From Sternotherus odoratus (lineage: Eukaryota; Chordata; Testudines; Kinosternidae): DNA of 64,000 bases. The notes under the pieces are model-generated. The model worked only from the letters and a program-made list of their open reading frames with translations, searched no databases and was not told the origin of the DNA. Location: the NCBI GenBank assembly GCA_032164245.1, contig JAVMKO010000001.1:18513603-18577602 (forward strand), read 5' to 3'. Of this stretch, positions 8,428 to 17,680 are shown piece after piece. Numbering within the stretch: position 1 is the stretch's first letter; every line of letters begins with the position of its first letter. A program made the position numbers and the translations under genes.

Positions 8428-11144
8428 CTAGTTTATTCTGTAAATCATAATAAATACAGTACTGTGAGCAATTATTGTCTTTGCAAATAATAGATACCAT
8501 AGATTCAAAGAATGTATTATTTGCAATGGATGTGGAAAATTGCAGTAAGGAGCTGAAATTACATGAGTATGAGACTGCATGATAAACCAAACAAGGGCAT
8601 GTAACAAGCACTATATCTCTTCTTCTCTTTCACAGATAAATGAGATAATTTTATATTTATTCATGCAGCATCTACACATACACATTCTCTCTCTTATACA
8701 CACATTTATGAATAAAACAACAGTACTAGATACAACAGTAACAAATTAACGTACATAATTCTGTTTGCAGACTATAATCCTAAATTAATCTTTTTAAGAT
8801 GTACACATGACACCATAATGATGTAACAAATGTGAAAATGCACCATAGAGAATTACAGTTTAAGCATACATTTCATGGCATTATATATTTATTCTTTAGC
8901 ATCTTTGAATTAATTATGTCAAACCAGTCCATAAAATAGACTTTATAAATAGGTTTTATATAAAGAGCAGAATCATTCTGGACATAAGTGAAATAATCAG
9001 CATATACCATACAATTGACTAAAAGGTCCAGATTTTCTGTTGGTACAAGTCAAAGTATCTGAGGGTATTCCAGTGACTGAAAACTGAAAAATACATTTCT
9101 GCACTAACATAAAAACTATACATCCCATAAAAAATTGGATTTTTTATGGTTATAATAATATAGTTCAAGGATTAGTCATAAAAAAACACTTTCAGAGGCC
9201 AGGCATGAATAAAATTTTATTTCATATGCAAGAAATGAAGTGACATTTTACTATGAATATTGACTGTCCTTGCCTGCTTTTTTAAAATTATTGTTTGTGA
9301 ATTTATGTATTTTATTTCATAAAATAAAACTGGATCTAGCACGTGTTTATTTTCAGGCTGTAACATGGTATTTCTTGCTCATTTGTACCATTTCCGTGAA
9401 ATATAAATTAAGAAAACTCCTTGTCTTTGTAGTAAAATTTCACACAAATATTTTCTAACTTTTCTTTCATCAATGATTTAATAAGTCCACTCTGTCAAAT
9501 TGCCAAGTCAGGAAAACAAAAGGCATTTTATCATTAAGATTAGAAATGTGTGTCTTTTTGTATATTCAATTTATGGGCCTACTTCATGTCTCAGATACTA
9601 TCTAAAGTCCAGTGGAGTCAGTCTTTCCTTTGACTTCAATGGGCTTCAAGTCAGTTCCTGTATGTGTAACTACTACACATTGCTGGGCACTCGATGTCTG
9701 AACCAGTGGTCACTTAAATCAGGGGAGCCCAGATTTCAAAGGTATTTAGGTGTGTAGCTCCCATTAAAATCAGAGGGAGCTAGTTCCTTAAACACCTTTG
9801 AGGGCCTGGGTCTGGGTGTCTTTCCATTGACTTGACTGGATATTGATCAGGCCCCTGTGACTGTTATCTCTGCTCTGCTTACAGTATGTGTGCAGAGACA
9901 CAGGTGATTCTGACAAACCCCTTCCTCTTTCTCAACTTTGCTTTCCCTTTCTTAACGGGACTTTAAAAGCAGAGAGAGAGAGAGACAGAGGAGGGGGGAA
10001 AGAGAGTGCACCAACCTTTTATAATGGCCAGAAAACTACATGTCCCTTTAATGACCATTAACAAGTTTCACTGTAGTTTTTAAGCCTACAAAGCACTTTG
10101 TGATCCTTCAGTAAGAAAGGTATTGTTATAAATGTGATTTGTAACTAATGCTTTTACCTGAATCAATTTGCCATCTGTGCTTAAAACACAGCAAACCAGA
10201 AAGCTACAATTATATAATTTTCTTAATATGAGTAAAATTCAAATATGAAAATACAGTTATAATAAGGGAAAGTTACAATGATTTGCCCACCCACTGTTAA
10301 GTAGCCTTTTAACCTCAATGTGTTTAAAGTCTCATCTCAATCCATCACAGTCCACCAATCTGTAGCTGGAGCCAAGGCACGTTTTAAGCTCAAAGCTGAT
10401 ATAAAAGCTGCCTGCCGGGAGTCCTTTGAGACATCTGAAATATAATAAACTTCCAAGAAGGCAAGTCCATGTATAATTTAAAATAAAGAAAGCCAAAAGC
10501 AAACTTTCTACTCAGTAATTCAAAGGCCTTTGGGAGAGTGATGGACTATTTAGAATGTTGTGCCGCATACTCAAATATACAACTATAGAGTTTTCATTTG
10601 TGGACAAGGCCATAACATTTTCCCTGTTTACATTACAGATGCAGCTGCTGATTTGCTGTGCTCTGTCATACTGAGCTCTTTTAATAGCGATGGATATCAG
10701 TCAAAGACCCACTGGTAGTGAAATCTCTATATCTAGATCAATTGACAATGAGAACAGAGACTTCCCAACATTTGCCTAATCAAGTGGAACAAATGGATCT
10801 GTAAAAAATTAGAACATTCATAACTCAAATCTATTTTCATCTCCCTACGTTTTCTGCTGGGATTGGGTCTCAGATCAAGGACACACTCTGGACAGCTGTG
10901 AAGAAGCCGAAGATCTCATCCTGCCAACTCTACTCTAACAGAATTACTCCTTTCACCTCAATGTTAGAACCCTGTGCTTTGGGAGCTGGAAGTCCCAAGT
11001 TCAGTCCCCACCGATAACAGGGTCATTACACATGATCTTCCTGATATGTTTTCTACAGAACCAAAATGGACAGTGCTATCCTTTCTTCTGTATCTAAAGT
11101 GCAAAGTCTATAGTCCATTTTTCAGACTCTGAGAGAACACTAAA
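8428..11144. other. AT-rich DNA without recognisable genes
   Basis: Long AT-rich stretch. Short open frames (for example 9270-9458, 9500-9757) show no domain. A GA microsatellite lies near 9970-9996. Around 9600-9850 are several TTGACTTCAATGGG-like words, common debris of old dispersed repeats. No exon or RNA gene can be supported. Confidence 0.4.
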
Positions 11145-11645
11145 TAAGACCAAGAAGACTTGTAGCACCTTAGAGACTAAACAGTTTATTTCAGCATAAG
11201 CTTTTGTGGGCTTTAGCCCACTTCATCAGATGCAGAGAATGGAACAAAAGTAAGAAGTATTTATATACACAGAAAGCAAAAAAAGAAAAAAAAAGGTTGT
11301 ACATTAGCATACCAATTCTAAGAGGATGTTTAATTTGGATGGGCCATTATCAGCAGGAGAAAAAAATACCTTTTGAAATGGATTTCTGTGTCTGGCAGGA
11401 GATAACAACTATTGAAGGTAAATTAACTAGGGAAATGCAATCAATTAGTGTAATGAGAGAACCATTCGCAAGTCCTGTTTAGCCCTTGGTTTATAGTGTC
11501 CAATTTGAAAATTAATTCCAGTTCTTCGGTTTCTCGTTGGAGTCTGTTTTGGAAATTTTTCTGTTTTAAAATTGACACCTCCAAGTCTTTAATGGAGCAC
11601 TGTTCTCCTTTCATGTATATGGATGCAAATCAGACAAGTATTTGA
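11145..11645 (-). mobile_element. Older Penelope-like element, C-terminal part and 3' end
   Basis: On the minus strand, about 11480-11560 encodes RLQRETEELELIFKLD followed by TINQGLN. This aligns with RLQRETAELQFICKFS...GLN at residues 419-442 of the 474-residue PLE protein in this window, and identifies a divergent PLE subfamily. Downstream (toward 11145) is the PLE end, with a hammerhead-like CTGATGA box (complement of 11223-11229), a GTGGGC/GCCCAC stem, and AAAA in place of GAAA, then a TTAGTCTCTAAGGTGCTAC tail. The frame is interrupted, so this is a dead copy. Confidence 0.7.
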
Positions 11646-12445
11646 TCAAGGAAAGTATGATTTGAGGTTGTGGGAATTAGATTCTCACCTACATCATTTC
11701 TCCAGTTATATTAAAAAATAACTACTTACTACTTACAGGAAGTCAATGATACATTAAAAAAAATCCTAGTTATTTCTTCTTTTGAATTTCCCAATTCATT
11801 CTGACTACCCAGTGCCTATCCCGCTTCAATTGTAAGCAGTTCAGGGCAGGGACTCTGTATTTTGTGTCTTGGTACTGAATAAACATTTTGGTATAGATCA
11901 CCAGCTGGTAAAGAAATCCACTAAAAATGTTGCCTGTTGTTGGTGTTTGACACTTTCCTATTGAGTTTTCATTTTAGTGCCCATTAAAATGAAAGATCTG
12001 GATTCTCATTGGTCTGCCAGTGATGCTTTTGCATTCTTAGTATTCTCTTGAGCACAGACCACCAATTTTGCAAAACTGTGTGTTGCTGTTTTCAAGCCTA
12101 CCATGGTCTATAATGAACTAGGGAGTTGGTTTAAAACATATAACTATTTTCATTTCCGAGAGATGAAGTGTGGCACTTGATTCTAATTCAAATCACATAT
12201 TGCACCGAGATAATTCTTGTTAATTATTCTGTGCCCATGTCTCTCGTGTTTTGAAAATATATCTCCACCACTTATTGTCTAGTCATTGAGTCAGAAAACC
12301 AAATAACATTGCAAGCAAGATATTTACCCATTGGCATTTTCATCATGCATATAAACTAATTCCTTACATCGATATACAAATAATTTACTTATTTGTATTT
12401 GTGAACCTACATAAACATTATTTTTTAAAATAGCTTACATAACAT
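11646..12445. other. No gene; possible core-SINE tail
   Basis: Mostly AT-rich and unrecognised. About 11815-11890 (TAAGCAGTTCAGGGCAGGGAC and on to CTGAATAAACATTT) resembles the 3' part of an old core-SINE/MIR-type element. Nothing else can be supported. Confidence 0.35.
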
Positions 12446-12761
12446 TGTGACAGACTGGATCCGAAAGCAACACCTTGGCAATCCACATTTTCCATGGTGA
12501 TATGATTATGACATGTTTTATACAAAGTATGCCTTGTGAGGTTTTATTCTAAATGTCTCGATCTGTTGAACATTAATATCCTGTTGGCTTGTATGTGCTG
12601 TCATTGTATGTGAAGCTATAAAATTTTGCTATGTGTGTGTTACTGAAATTTGTTGTGAAGTTGGAAACACCCACAACCAGCCTTTCAACCATAACAGTGG
12701 AGAAGCCAGACAGCACTGATGGCCCATTAAAGGGAATCCACGTGATCAAGGATTATCACTA
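12446..12761. repeat. Unclassified repeat cut by a Helitron
   Basis: Begins TGTGACAGACTGG and contains phrases (AAGTATGCCTTGTGAGG, GGAAACACCCACAA) that read like a turtle dispersed element, possibly an LTR or internal endogenous-retrovirus segment. It stops where Helitron copy A begins. The class is uncertain; no coding domain is visible. Confidence 0.35.
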
Positions 12762-13783
12762 TCATATATATATATATAAAAGTCAAATGGTGTATGCGTG
12801 TATGTATGCGTGTATGTATGTGCACTTACTCCTTCCACACCGTTTGAGCTAGAGACTTGAAATTTGGTACAGTTAGGGGTCTTAGGGTCCTAATCAGGGT
12901 AAGAGTCGAAAAATTTTCAAATCTCACCCCTGACGCCCCCCAGGGGTGAAAATCTTTAAAGCCCATTCACATCAGCTGGGCAGCTGCTGTTCTCTGTGAC
13001 ATAGTTATGATGTCATAATACCCCCTCCAACGGACCCCACAATCGCTCAGCTCTCTGTCCCCTCCCCCTCCAATGGACCCCGCACTCGCTCAGCTTTCTG
13101 CCCCCTCCCCACCTCCGACGGACCCGAGTTGGGTTTGGTCGGAGGCTAAGTGAGGTAGGGGTGTCGGGTTTGGTTGGGGGGTGAGGTGGGGGTGTCGGGT
13201 TTGGTCGGGGGGGTGAGGTGGGGGTGTCGGGTTTGGTCAGGGGGTAAGTGAGCTGGGGGTGTCGGGTTTGGTCTGGGGGGGTGGGAAGGTGTTGGGGTGG
13301 GTGGGGGGTGAGGTGTGGGTGTTGGGGTTGGTCAGGGGGTGTTGGGTTTGGTGGGGGGCAAGGTGGGGGTGTTGTGTTTGGTTGGGGGGCTGAGGAGGGG
13401 GGTTGGGGTTGGTCGAGGGGTAAGTGAGGTGTGGGTGTCGGGTTTGTTTGTGGTGGTAGGTAGGGGTGTCGAGTTTGGTTGGGGGGGAAAGTGAGGTGGG
13501 TGTGTCAGGTTTGGTCTACGGGGGGTGAGGTGTGGGTGTTGGTCAGGGGGTGTTGGTGGGGTGACGTGGGGGTGTTGGGTTTGGGTGAGGGGGTGAAAAT
13601 GTGAGTCGGGGTTGGTCGAGGGGTAAGTGAGGTGGGGGTGTCGGGTTTGGTCGGGGGGGGTGAGGTGGGGGTGTCAGGTTTGCTCTCTGCCCCCTCCCCC
13701 CTCCAACAGACCCCGGACTCACTCAGCTCTCTGGCCCCTCCCCACCTCCAACGGACCCGAGCAACGCCAGGTATTTTCGCTAG
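12762..13783 (+). mobile_element. Helitron-like element, copy A (non-autonomous)
   Basis: Helitrons move by rolling-circle replication, insert between A and T, start with TC and end in CTRR behind a hairpin. Here the 5' end is TCATATATATATATATAAA and the 3' end is ACCCGAGCAACGCCAGGT, TTTT, CTAG, with A before and T after. A degenerate hairpin (ACCCG/CAGGT) sits 7 nt before CTAG. The next 200 bp are shared with copies B-D (GAGACTTGAAATTTGGTAC and onward). The interior is a G-rich minisatellite. No Rep/helicase coding sequence is present. Confidence 0.75.
13125..13675 (+). repeat. G-rich minisatellite inside Helitron A
   Basis: Imperfect tandem array, with units of roughly 25-35 bp built around GGTGTCGGGTTTGGTCGGGG and GGTGAGGTGGGGGTG. 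Runs of four to seven G recur throughout, so the plus strand has quadruplex-forming potential. Copy B carries a related array. Confidence 0.8.
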
Positions 13784-14296
13784 TATGTATATAAAGAAGA
13801 CTTCTCTGAGGGAGTATTTAGAAAATGTAGAATGTAGACAACTGGGCAGCACAGTATGGGGAGGAGGTGACCAGCCCGCTGTGGAGAAAGAAGTGGTTCA
13901 GGACTATTTAGAAAAGCTGGATATGCACAAGTCCATGGGGTTGGATGCACTACATCCGAGGGTGCTAAAGGAGTTGGCGGATATGATAGCAGAGCCATTG
14001 GCCATTATCTTTGAAAACTCATGGTGATCAGGCGAGGTCCTGGATGACTAGAAAAAGGCTAAAAAACAGAAAGAAGGAGTATCTGGGGAACTACAGGCCA
14101 GTCAGCCTCATTTCAGTCGCTGGAAAAATCATGGAGCAGGTTTCAAGGAATTAATTTTGAAGCATTTTGAGGAGAGGAAAGTGATCAGGAACAGTCAGCA
14201 TGGCCTGACTAACCTAATTGCCTTCTATGAAGAGATAACTGGCTCTGGGGAAAGCAGTGGATGTATTATTCCTTCACTTTAGCAAAGCTTATATTG
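13784..14296 (+). mobile_element. CR1 LINE fragment (reverse transcriptase N-terminal part)
   Basis: The plus-strand translation includes DYLEKLDMHKSMGLDALHP, RVLKELADMIAEPLAIIFE and NSW, followed by a stop and SGEVLDD. This is the RT segment around the conserved GPDGIHP region of CR1 LINEs. It runs on with a frameshift to a LVFSKA-like stretch at about 14275, where Helitron B begins. Stops and frameshifts make it a dead copy, sandwiched between two Helitrons. Confidence 0.8.
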
Positions 14297-15390
14297 TCTA
14301 TATATATAAAGTAAAATGGTGTATGCGTGCGTGCGTGTATGTATGTGTGTATGTATGCGTGTATGTATGAACGCTTACTCCTTCCACACCGTTTGAGCTA
14401 GAGACTTGAAATTTGGTACAGTTAGAGGTCTTGGGGTCCTAATCAGGGTAAGAGTCGAAAATTTTTCAAATCTCACCTCTGATGCCCCCCAGGGGTGAAA
14501 TTATTTAAAGGCCAATCACATCAGCTGGGCAGCTGCTGTTCTCTGTGACATAGTTATGATGTCATAATACCCCCTCCAACAGACACCACACTCGCTCAGC
14601 TCTCTGCCCCCTCCCCCCTCCAACGGACCCCGGAATCACTTAGCTCTCTGCCCCTTCCCCCCTCCAACGGACCCCGGAATCCCTCAGCTCTCTGCCCCCT
14701 CCCCACCTCCAACGGACCCCGGAATCTCTCAGCTCTCTGCCCCCTCCCCACCTCCGATGGACCTGAGTTGGGTTTGGTCGGAGGGTAAGTGAGGTAGGGG
14801 TGTCGGGTTTGGTTGGGGGGGTGAGGTGGGGGTGTCGGGTTTGGTCAGGGGGTAAGTGAGCCAGGGGTGTTGGGTTTGGTCTGGGGGGGTGGGAAGGTGT
14901 CTGGGTGGGTGAGGGGTGAGGTGTGGGGGTTGGGGTTGGTCAGGGGGTGTTGGGTTTGGTGGGGGGGTAAGGTGGGGGTGTTGGGTTTGGTTGGGGGTTG
15001 AGGAGGGGGGTCGGGGTTGGTCGAGGGGTAAGTGAGGTGTGGGTGTCGGGTTTGTTTGTGGTGGTAGGTAGGGGTGTCGGGTTTGGTTGGGGGGGAAAGT
15101 GAGGTGGGTGTGTCAGGTTTGGTCTACGGGGGGTGAGGTGTGGGTGTTGGTCAGGGGGTGTTGGGATTGGTAGGGGGAGATGTGGGGGTGTTGGGTTTGG
15201 GTGAGGGGGTGAAAATGTGAGTCGGGGTTGGTCGAGGGGTAAGTGAGGTGGGGGTGTTGGGTTTGGTTGGGGGGTGAGGTGGGGGTGTCAGGTTTGCTCT
15301 CTGCCCCCTCCAATGGACCCCACACTCGCTCAGCTCTCTGCCCCCTCCCCACCTCCGAATGACCCGAGCAACGCCGGGTATTTTCGCTAG
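14297..15390 (+). mobile_element. Helitron-like element, copy B (non-autonomous)
   Basis: 5' end TCTATATATATAAAGTAAAA; 3' end ACCCGAGCAACGCCGGGT hairpin, then ATTTTCG and CTAG at 15387-15390. The stem ACCCG/CGGGT is intact here. The interior resembles copy A, including the G-rich array and a short tandem of TCTCTGCCCCCTCC units at about 14595-14755. Copy C starts at the very next base. Confidence 0.8.
14760..15300 (+). repeat. G-rich minisatellite inside Helitron B
   Basis: Same family of GGGTGTCGGGTTTGGTNGGGG units as in copy A, in a similar order but with unit gains and losses. Shared unit order points to descent from one master element rather than independent amplification. Confidence 0.8.
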
Positions 15391-15937
15391 TCTCTCTATA
15401 TAAAAGTCAAATGGTGTATGTGTGTGTGTGTATGTATATATGTTCCCTTACTACTTCCACACCGTTTCAGCTAGATACTTGAAATTTGGTACAGTTATAG
15501 GCTTTAGGGTCCTAATCAGGGTAAGAATCGAAAATTTTTAAAATCTCACCTCTTACACCCCCTACGGGTGAAATTCTTTAAAGCTCATTAACATCAACTA
15601 AACAGCTCACATAACATCATCTTGGGCAGCAGGTTGACACATGCTGTGGTCTGTGACATAGTTATGATTTAATAATACAGATAACCAGAGAGCTTAGTGT
15701 TGTGTAGCACAAACATAATTAAATACACTGTTTTTTTCTTAAAAAGGACCCTATTCGTTATGCCACGTAAAAAGCAAAAATGTATCGGAGAAACCACATC
15801 TAAATGCAAGTGAATGAAATTACTTAGACAAAATGAGACTTCTGAACAAAATTTGTATTAATAAAAAACATTGTAGTCTTTTTACATCCCAGTTTCCAAT
15901 TACAAATACCCCGAGCAACACCGGGTATTTTTGATAG
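15391..15937 (+). mobile_element. Helitron-like element, copy C (shorter, different interior)
   Basis: Begins TCTCTCTATATAAAAGTCAA directly after the CTAG of copy B, giving a head-to-tail tandem, and ends CCCGAGCAACACCGGGT, ATTTTTG, ATAG (CTAG with one change). It shares the first 200 bp with copies A, B and D but lacks the G-rich array. Instead it holds a unique 250 bp with a short ORF start (15760-15813). Confidence 0.75.
15760..15813 (+). pseudogene. Residual 17-codon ORF start in Helitron C
   Basis: Reads MPRKKQKCIGETTSKCK then a stop. A short basic MPRK-type N-terminus is plausible for the start of an autonomous Helitron protein, and it sits about 370 bp inside the 5' end, where such an ORF could begin. 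It may be all that is left of a deleted Rep/helicase gene. The link to Helitron proteins is inference; it could also be chance. Confidence 0.35.
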
Positions 15938-15946
15938 TATATTATA

Positions 15947-16813
15947 CTAGCAAAAATACCCGGCGTTGCTTGGGTCTGTTGGAGGTGGGGAGGGGGCAGA
16001 GAACTGAGTGAGTGTGGGGTCCGTTGGAGGGGGGTATTATGACATCATAACTATGTCACAGAAAACAGCAGCTGCCCAGCTGATGTGAATGGGCTTTAAA
16101 TAATTTCACCCCTGGGGGGCGTCAGAGGTGAGATTTCAAAAATTTTCGACTTTTACCCTGATTAGGACCCTAAAGCCTATAACTGTACCAAATTTCAAGT
16201 CTCTAGCTCAGGGGTCTCAAACTCAAATGACCATGAGGGCCGCATGAGGACTAGTGCACTGGCCCGAGGGCCGCACCACTGACACACACACACACACACC
16301 CTCGCTGCCCCGGCTCTGCCCCCACTCCACCCCTTCCATGAGGACTAGTGCACTGGCCCGAGGGCCGCACCACTGACACACACACCCACCCTCGCTGCCC
16401 CGGCTCCGCCCCCACTCCACCCCTTCCAAGAGGTCCCACCCCTGCCCCACCTCCTCCTCTGAGCACGCAGCTCCCCATTCCCTCCAGGAAAGCGCTAGGC
16501 ACCACCAACAGCTGTTTGGCAAACAAAGCAAGAGCAATATAGGAAGTCCAGAGCTAGAAACACGCGCGGCCCAGCCAGGCAGCAGAGAAGCCTCCACTTC
16601 TGGCCCCTCCGTCCTGCAAACTGCTATGGCGGGACCGGGGGGGAGGGAGGCGCCAGGAAGCTTGGCGGGCCGCAGGGAAGGGCTTTGCGGGCCGCATGTG
16701 GCTCCCGGGCCGCATGTTTGAGACCCCTGCTCTAGCTCAAATGGTGTGGAAGGAGTAAGGCAGCATACATACATACACGCACGCATACACCATTTGACTT
16801 TTATATATATAGA
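15947..16813 (-). mobile_element. Helitron-like element, copy D, interrupted by hAT
   Basis: Minus-strand copy: the 3' CTAG is the complement of 15947-15950, with the GCAACGCCGGGTATTTTTG end, and the 5' TCTATATATATAAAAG is the complement of 16798-16813. The flanks read A and T, the Helitron target. It lies tail to tail with copy C, 9 bp apart. A 521-bp hAT element splits it at 16209-16729. Confidence 0.8.
16209..16729 (-). mobile_element. hAT non-autonomous transposon (CAGGGGTCTCAAAC family, copy 1)
   Basis: Terminal inverted repeats CAGGGGTCTCAAAC and GTTTGAGACCCCTG, flanked by the identical 8-bp duplication CTCTAGCT at 16201-16208 and 16730-16737, diagnostic of hAT. The interior is GC-rich and has a roughly 85-bp unit present twice (GACTAGTGCACTGGCCCGAG at about 16250 and 16343). 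No transposase is encoded; the open frames across it are compositional. It is inserted in Helitron D, so it is younger. Copy 2 at 46211 lies in the opposite orientation. Confidence 0.9.
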
Positions 16814-16903
16814 TTAAGCTTGTGATCTACTGTGACCCTCCGATCCCTTTCCAGAGTACGCCTTCCTAGGCATAAGCTTTTGTGGGTGAATATGAGCGTA
16901 GGG

Positions 16904-17325
16904 CAGGGGTCGGGAACCTTTTTGGCTCAGAGAGCCATATAATAGCCCCCCCCCCCCCCGCCGCCGCGCTCTCCTTCCCCCCCCTTCCCCCCCCTTCCCC
17001 CCCGCCGCCGCCGCCGCGCTCCCCTTCCCCCTCTTCCCCCCCCTCCGCCGCCGCCGCCGCGCTCTCCTCCCCCCCCCGCCGCCGCCGCGCTCTCCTTCCC
17101 CCCCCCCGCCGCGGCCGTGGCCGCGCTCTCCTTTCCCCCCCCGCCGCCGCCGCGCTCTCCTTTCCCCCGCCCCCCAGCCTCGCGCTCTCCTTTCCCCCGC
17201 CCCCCAGCCTCGCGGTCAGCGCAGCGCCGCGCCACACCGCCTCCCCCGCCCCCCAGCCTCGCGAGCCAGATGACAGGCTCAAAAGACCCACACCTGGCTC
17301 GCGAGCCATAGGTTCCCGACCCCTG
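16904..17325. mobile_element. hAT non-autonomous transposon (CAGGGGTCGGGAACC family)
   Basis: Terminal inverted repeats CAGGGGTCGGGAACC and GGTTCCCGACCCCTG with the identical 8-bp duplication GCGTAGGG at 16896-16903 and 17326-17333. The interior is a C-rich array of CCGCCGCCGCGCTCTCCTTC-like units with poly-C runs, which creates long but meaningless open frames on both strands (to 238 codons). No transposase. It is the innermost layer of a CR1 > PLE > hAT nest. Confidence 0.9.
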
Positions 17326-17499
17326 GCGTAGGGGGAGGGGAATGGGGTTGAATCTCTTGGATGATGAGGCCCTCGTCTAGCAGTTGATATGGAGGTAGAG
17401 GAGGGCATCATCCTCCTTGATTGAACTAACCTAGTTATCTCTAGCCTGATTCTTGCCTGCATATTTATACCTGTCTCTGGATTTTTCCATTGCATGCAT

Positions 17500-17527
17500 C
17501 TGACGAAGTGGGTATTCACCCACGAAA
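17500..17527 (+). ncRNA. Hammerhead ribozyme-like core, best-conserved copy in the window
   Basis: CTGACGA (17500-17506), stem II GTGGGT/ACCCAC (17508-17513 with 17518-17523, loop ATTC) and GAAA (17524-17527) match the hammerhead core order. One extra A separates the first box from stem II. Flanking GCAT and ATGC could pair as stem I; stem III appears absent, as reported for minimal PLE hammerheads that act as dimers. Activity is unproven. Confidence 0.55.
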
Positions 17528-17680
17528 TCTTATGCTCCAATACGTCTGTTAGTTTATAAGGTGCCACAGGACCCTCTGTCACTTTTGCAGGTCCAACCTA
17601 ACATGGCTACCCCTCTGATACTTCCTAAGGCAGTCATTTCCCCTTATCTATGTGTGCAACTGATTTTTCCTTTCTAAATC

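Larger units (their letters stand above)
16870..17623 (+). mobile_element. Penelope-like element, short copy with inverted left end
   Basis: The right end has the full PLE signature: hammerhead-like box, GTTTATAAGGTGCCACAGGA and the TAACATGGCTACCCCTCTGATAC tail. The left end (GCATAAGCTTTTGTGGGTGAAT) is an inverted copy of the same end. It therefore has the same plan as the 3.45-kb dimer and the 204-bp copy at 31613. The interior holds no RT. A hAT element interrupts it at 16904-17325. Confidence 0.75.
16814..17680 (-). mobile_element. CR1 fragment split by a PLE
   Basis: On the plus strand 16814-16868 (GTGATCTACTGTGACCC ... CCTTCCTAGG) and 17624-17680 (CTTCCTAAGGCAGTCATTTC ... TTTCTAAAT) are the two halves of the same CR1 stretch found intact near 29970-30065. 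The intervening PLE is therefore an insertion; the repeated CTTCCTAGG/CTTCCTAAGG at its edges is the approximate target duplication. Confidence 0.75.

Noticed and set aside
12446..12761. Confident endogenous retrovirus call
   Set aside because: The texture is suggestive, but I see no LTR pair, primer site or coding motif; left as an unclassified repeat.
13125..15300. G-rich arrays as interstitial telomere sequence
   Set aside because: The units are GGTGTCGGGTTTGGT-like, not TTAGGG, and lie inside Helitron-like elements.
16223..16786. 187-codon minus frame, and its counterpart at 46225-46584
   Set aside because: Similar in both places only because both are copies of the same non-autonomous hAT; no transposase signature, and the frame extends into the Helitron.
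16866..17582. 238-codon minus-strand open frame
   Set aside because: It runs through the CCG/poly-C interior of a hAT element and PLE ends; the product is Gly/Arg/Ala low complexity. An artefact of composition.
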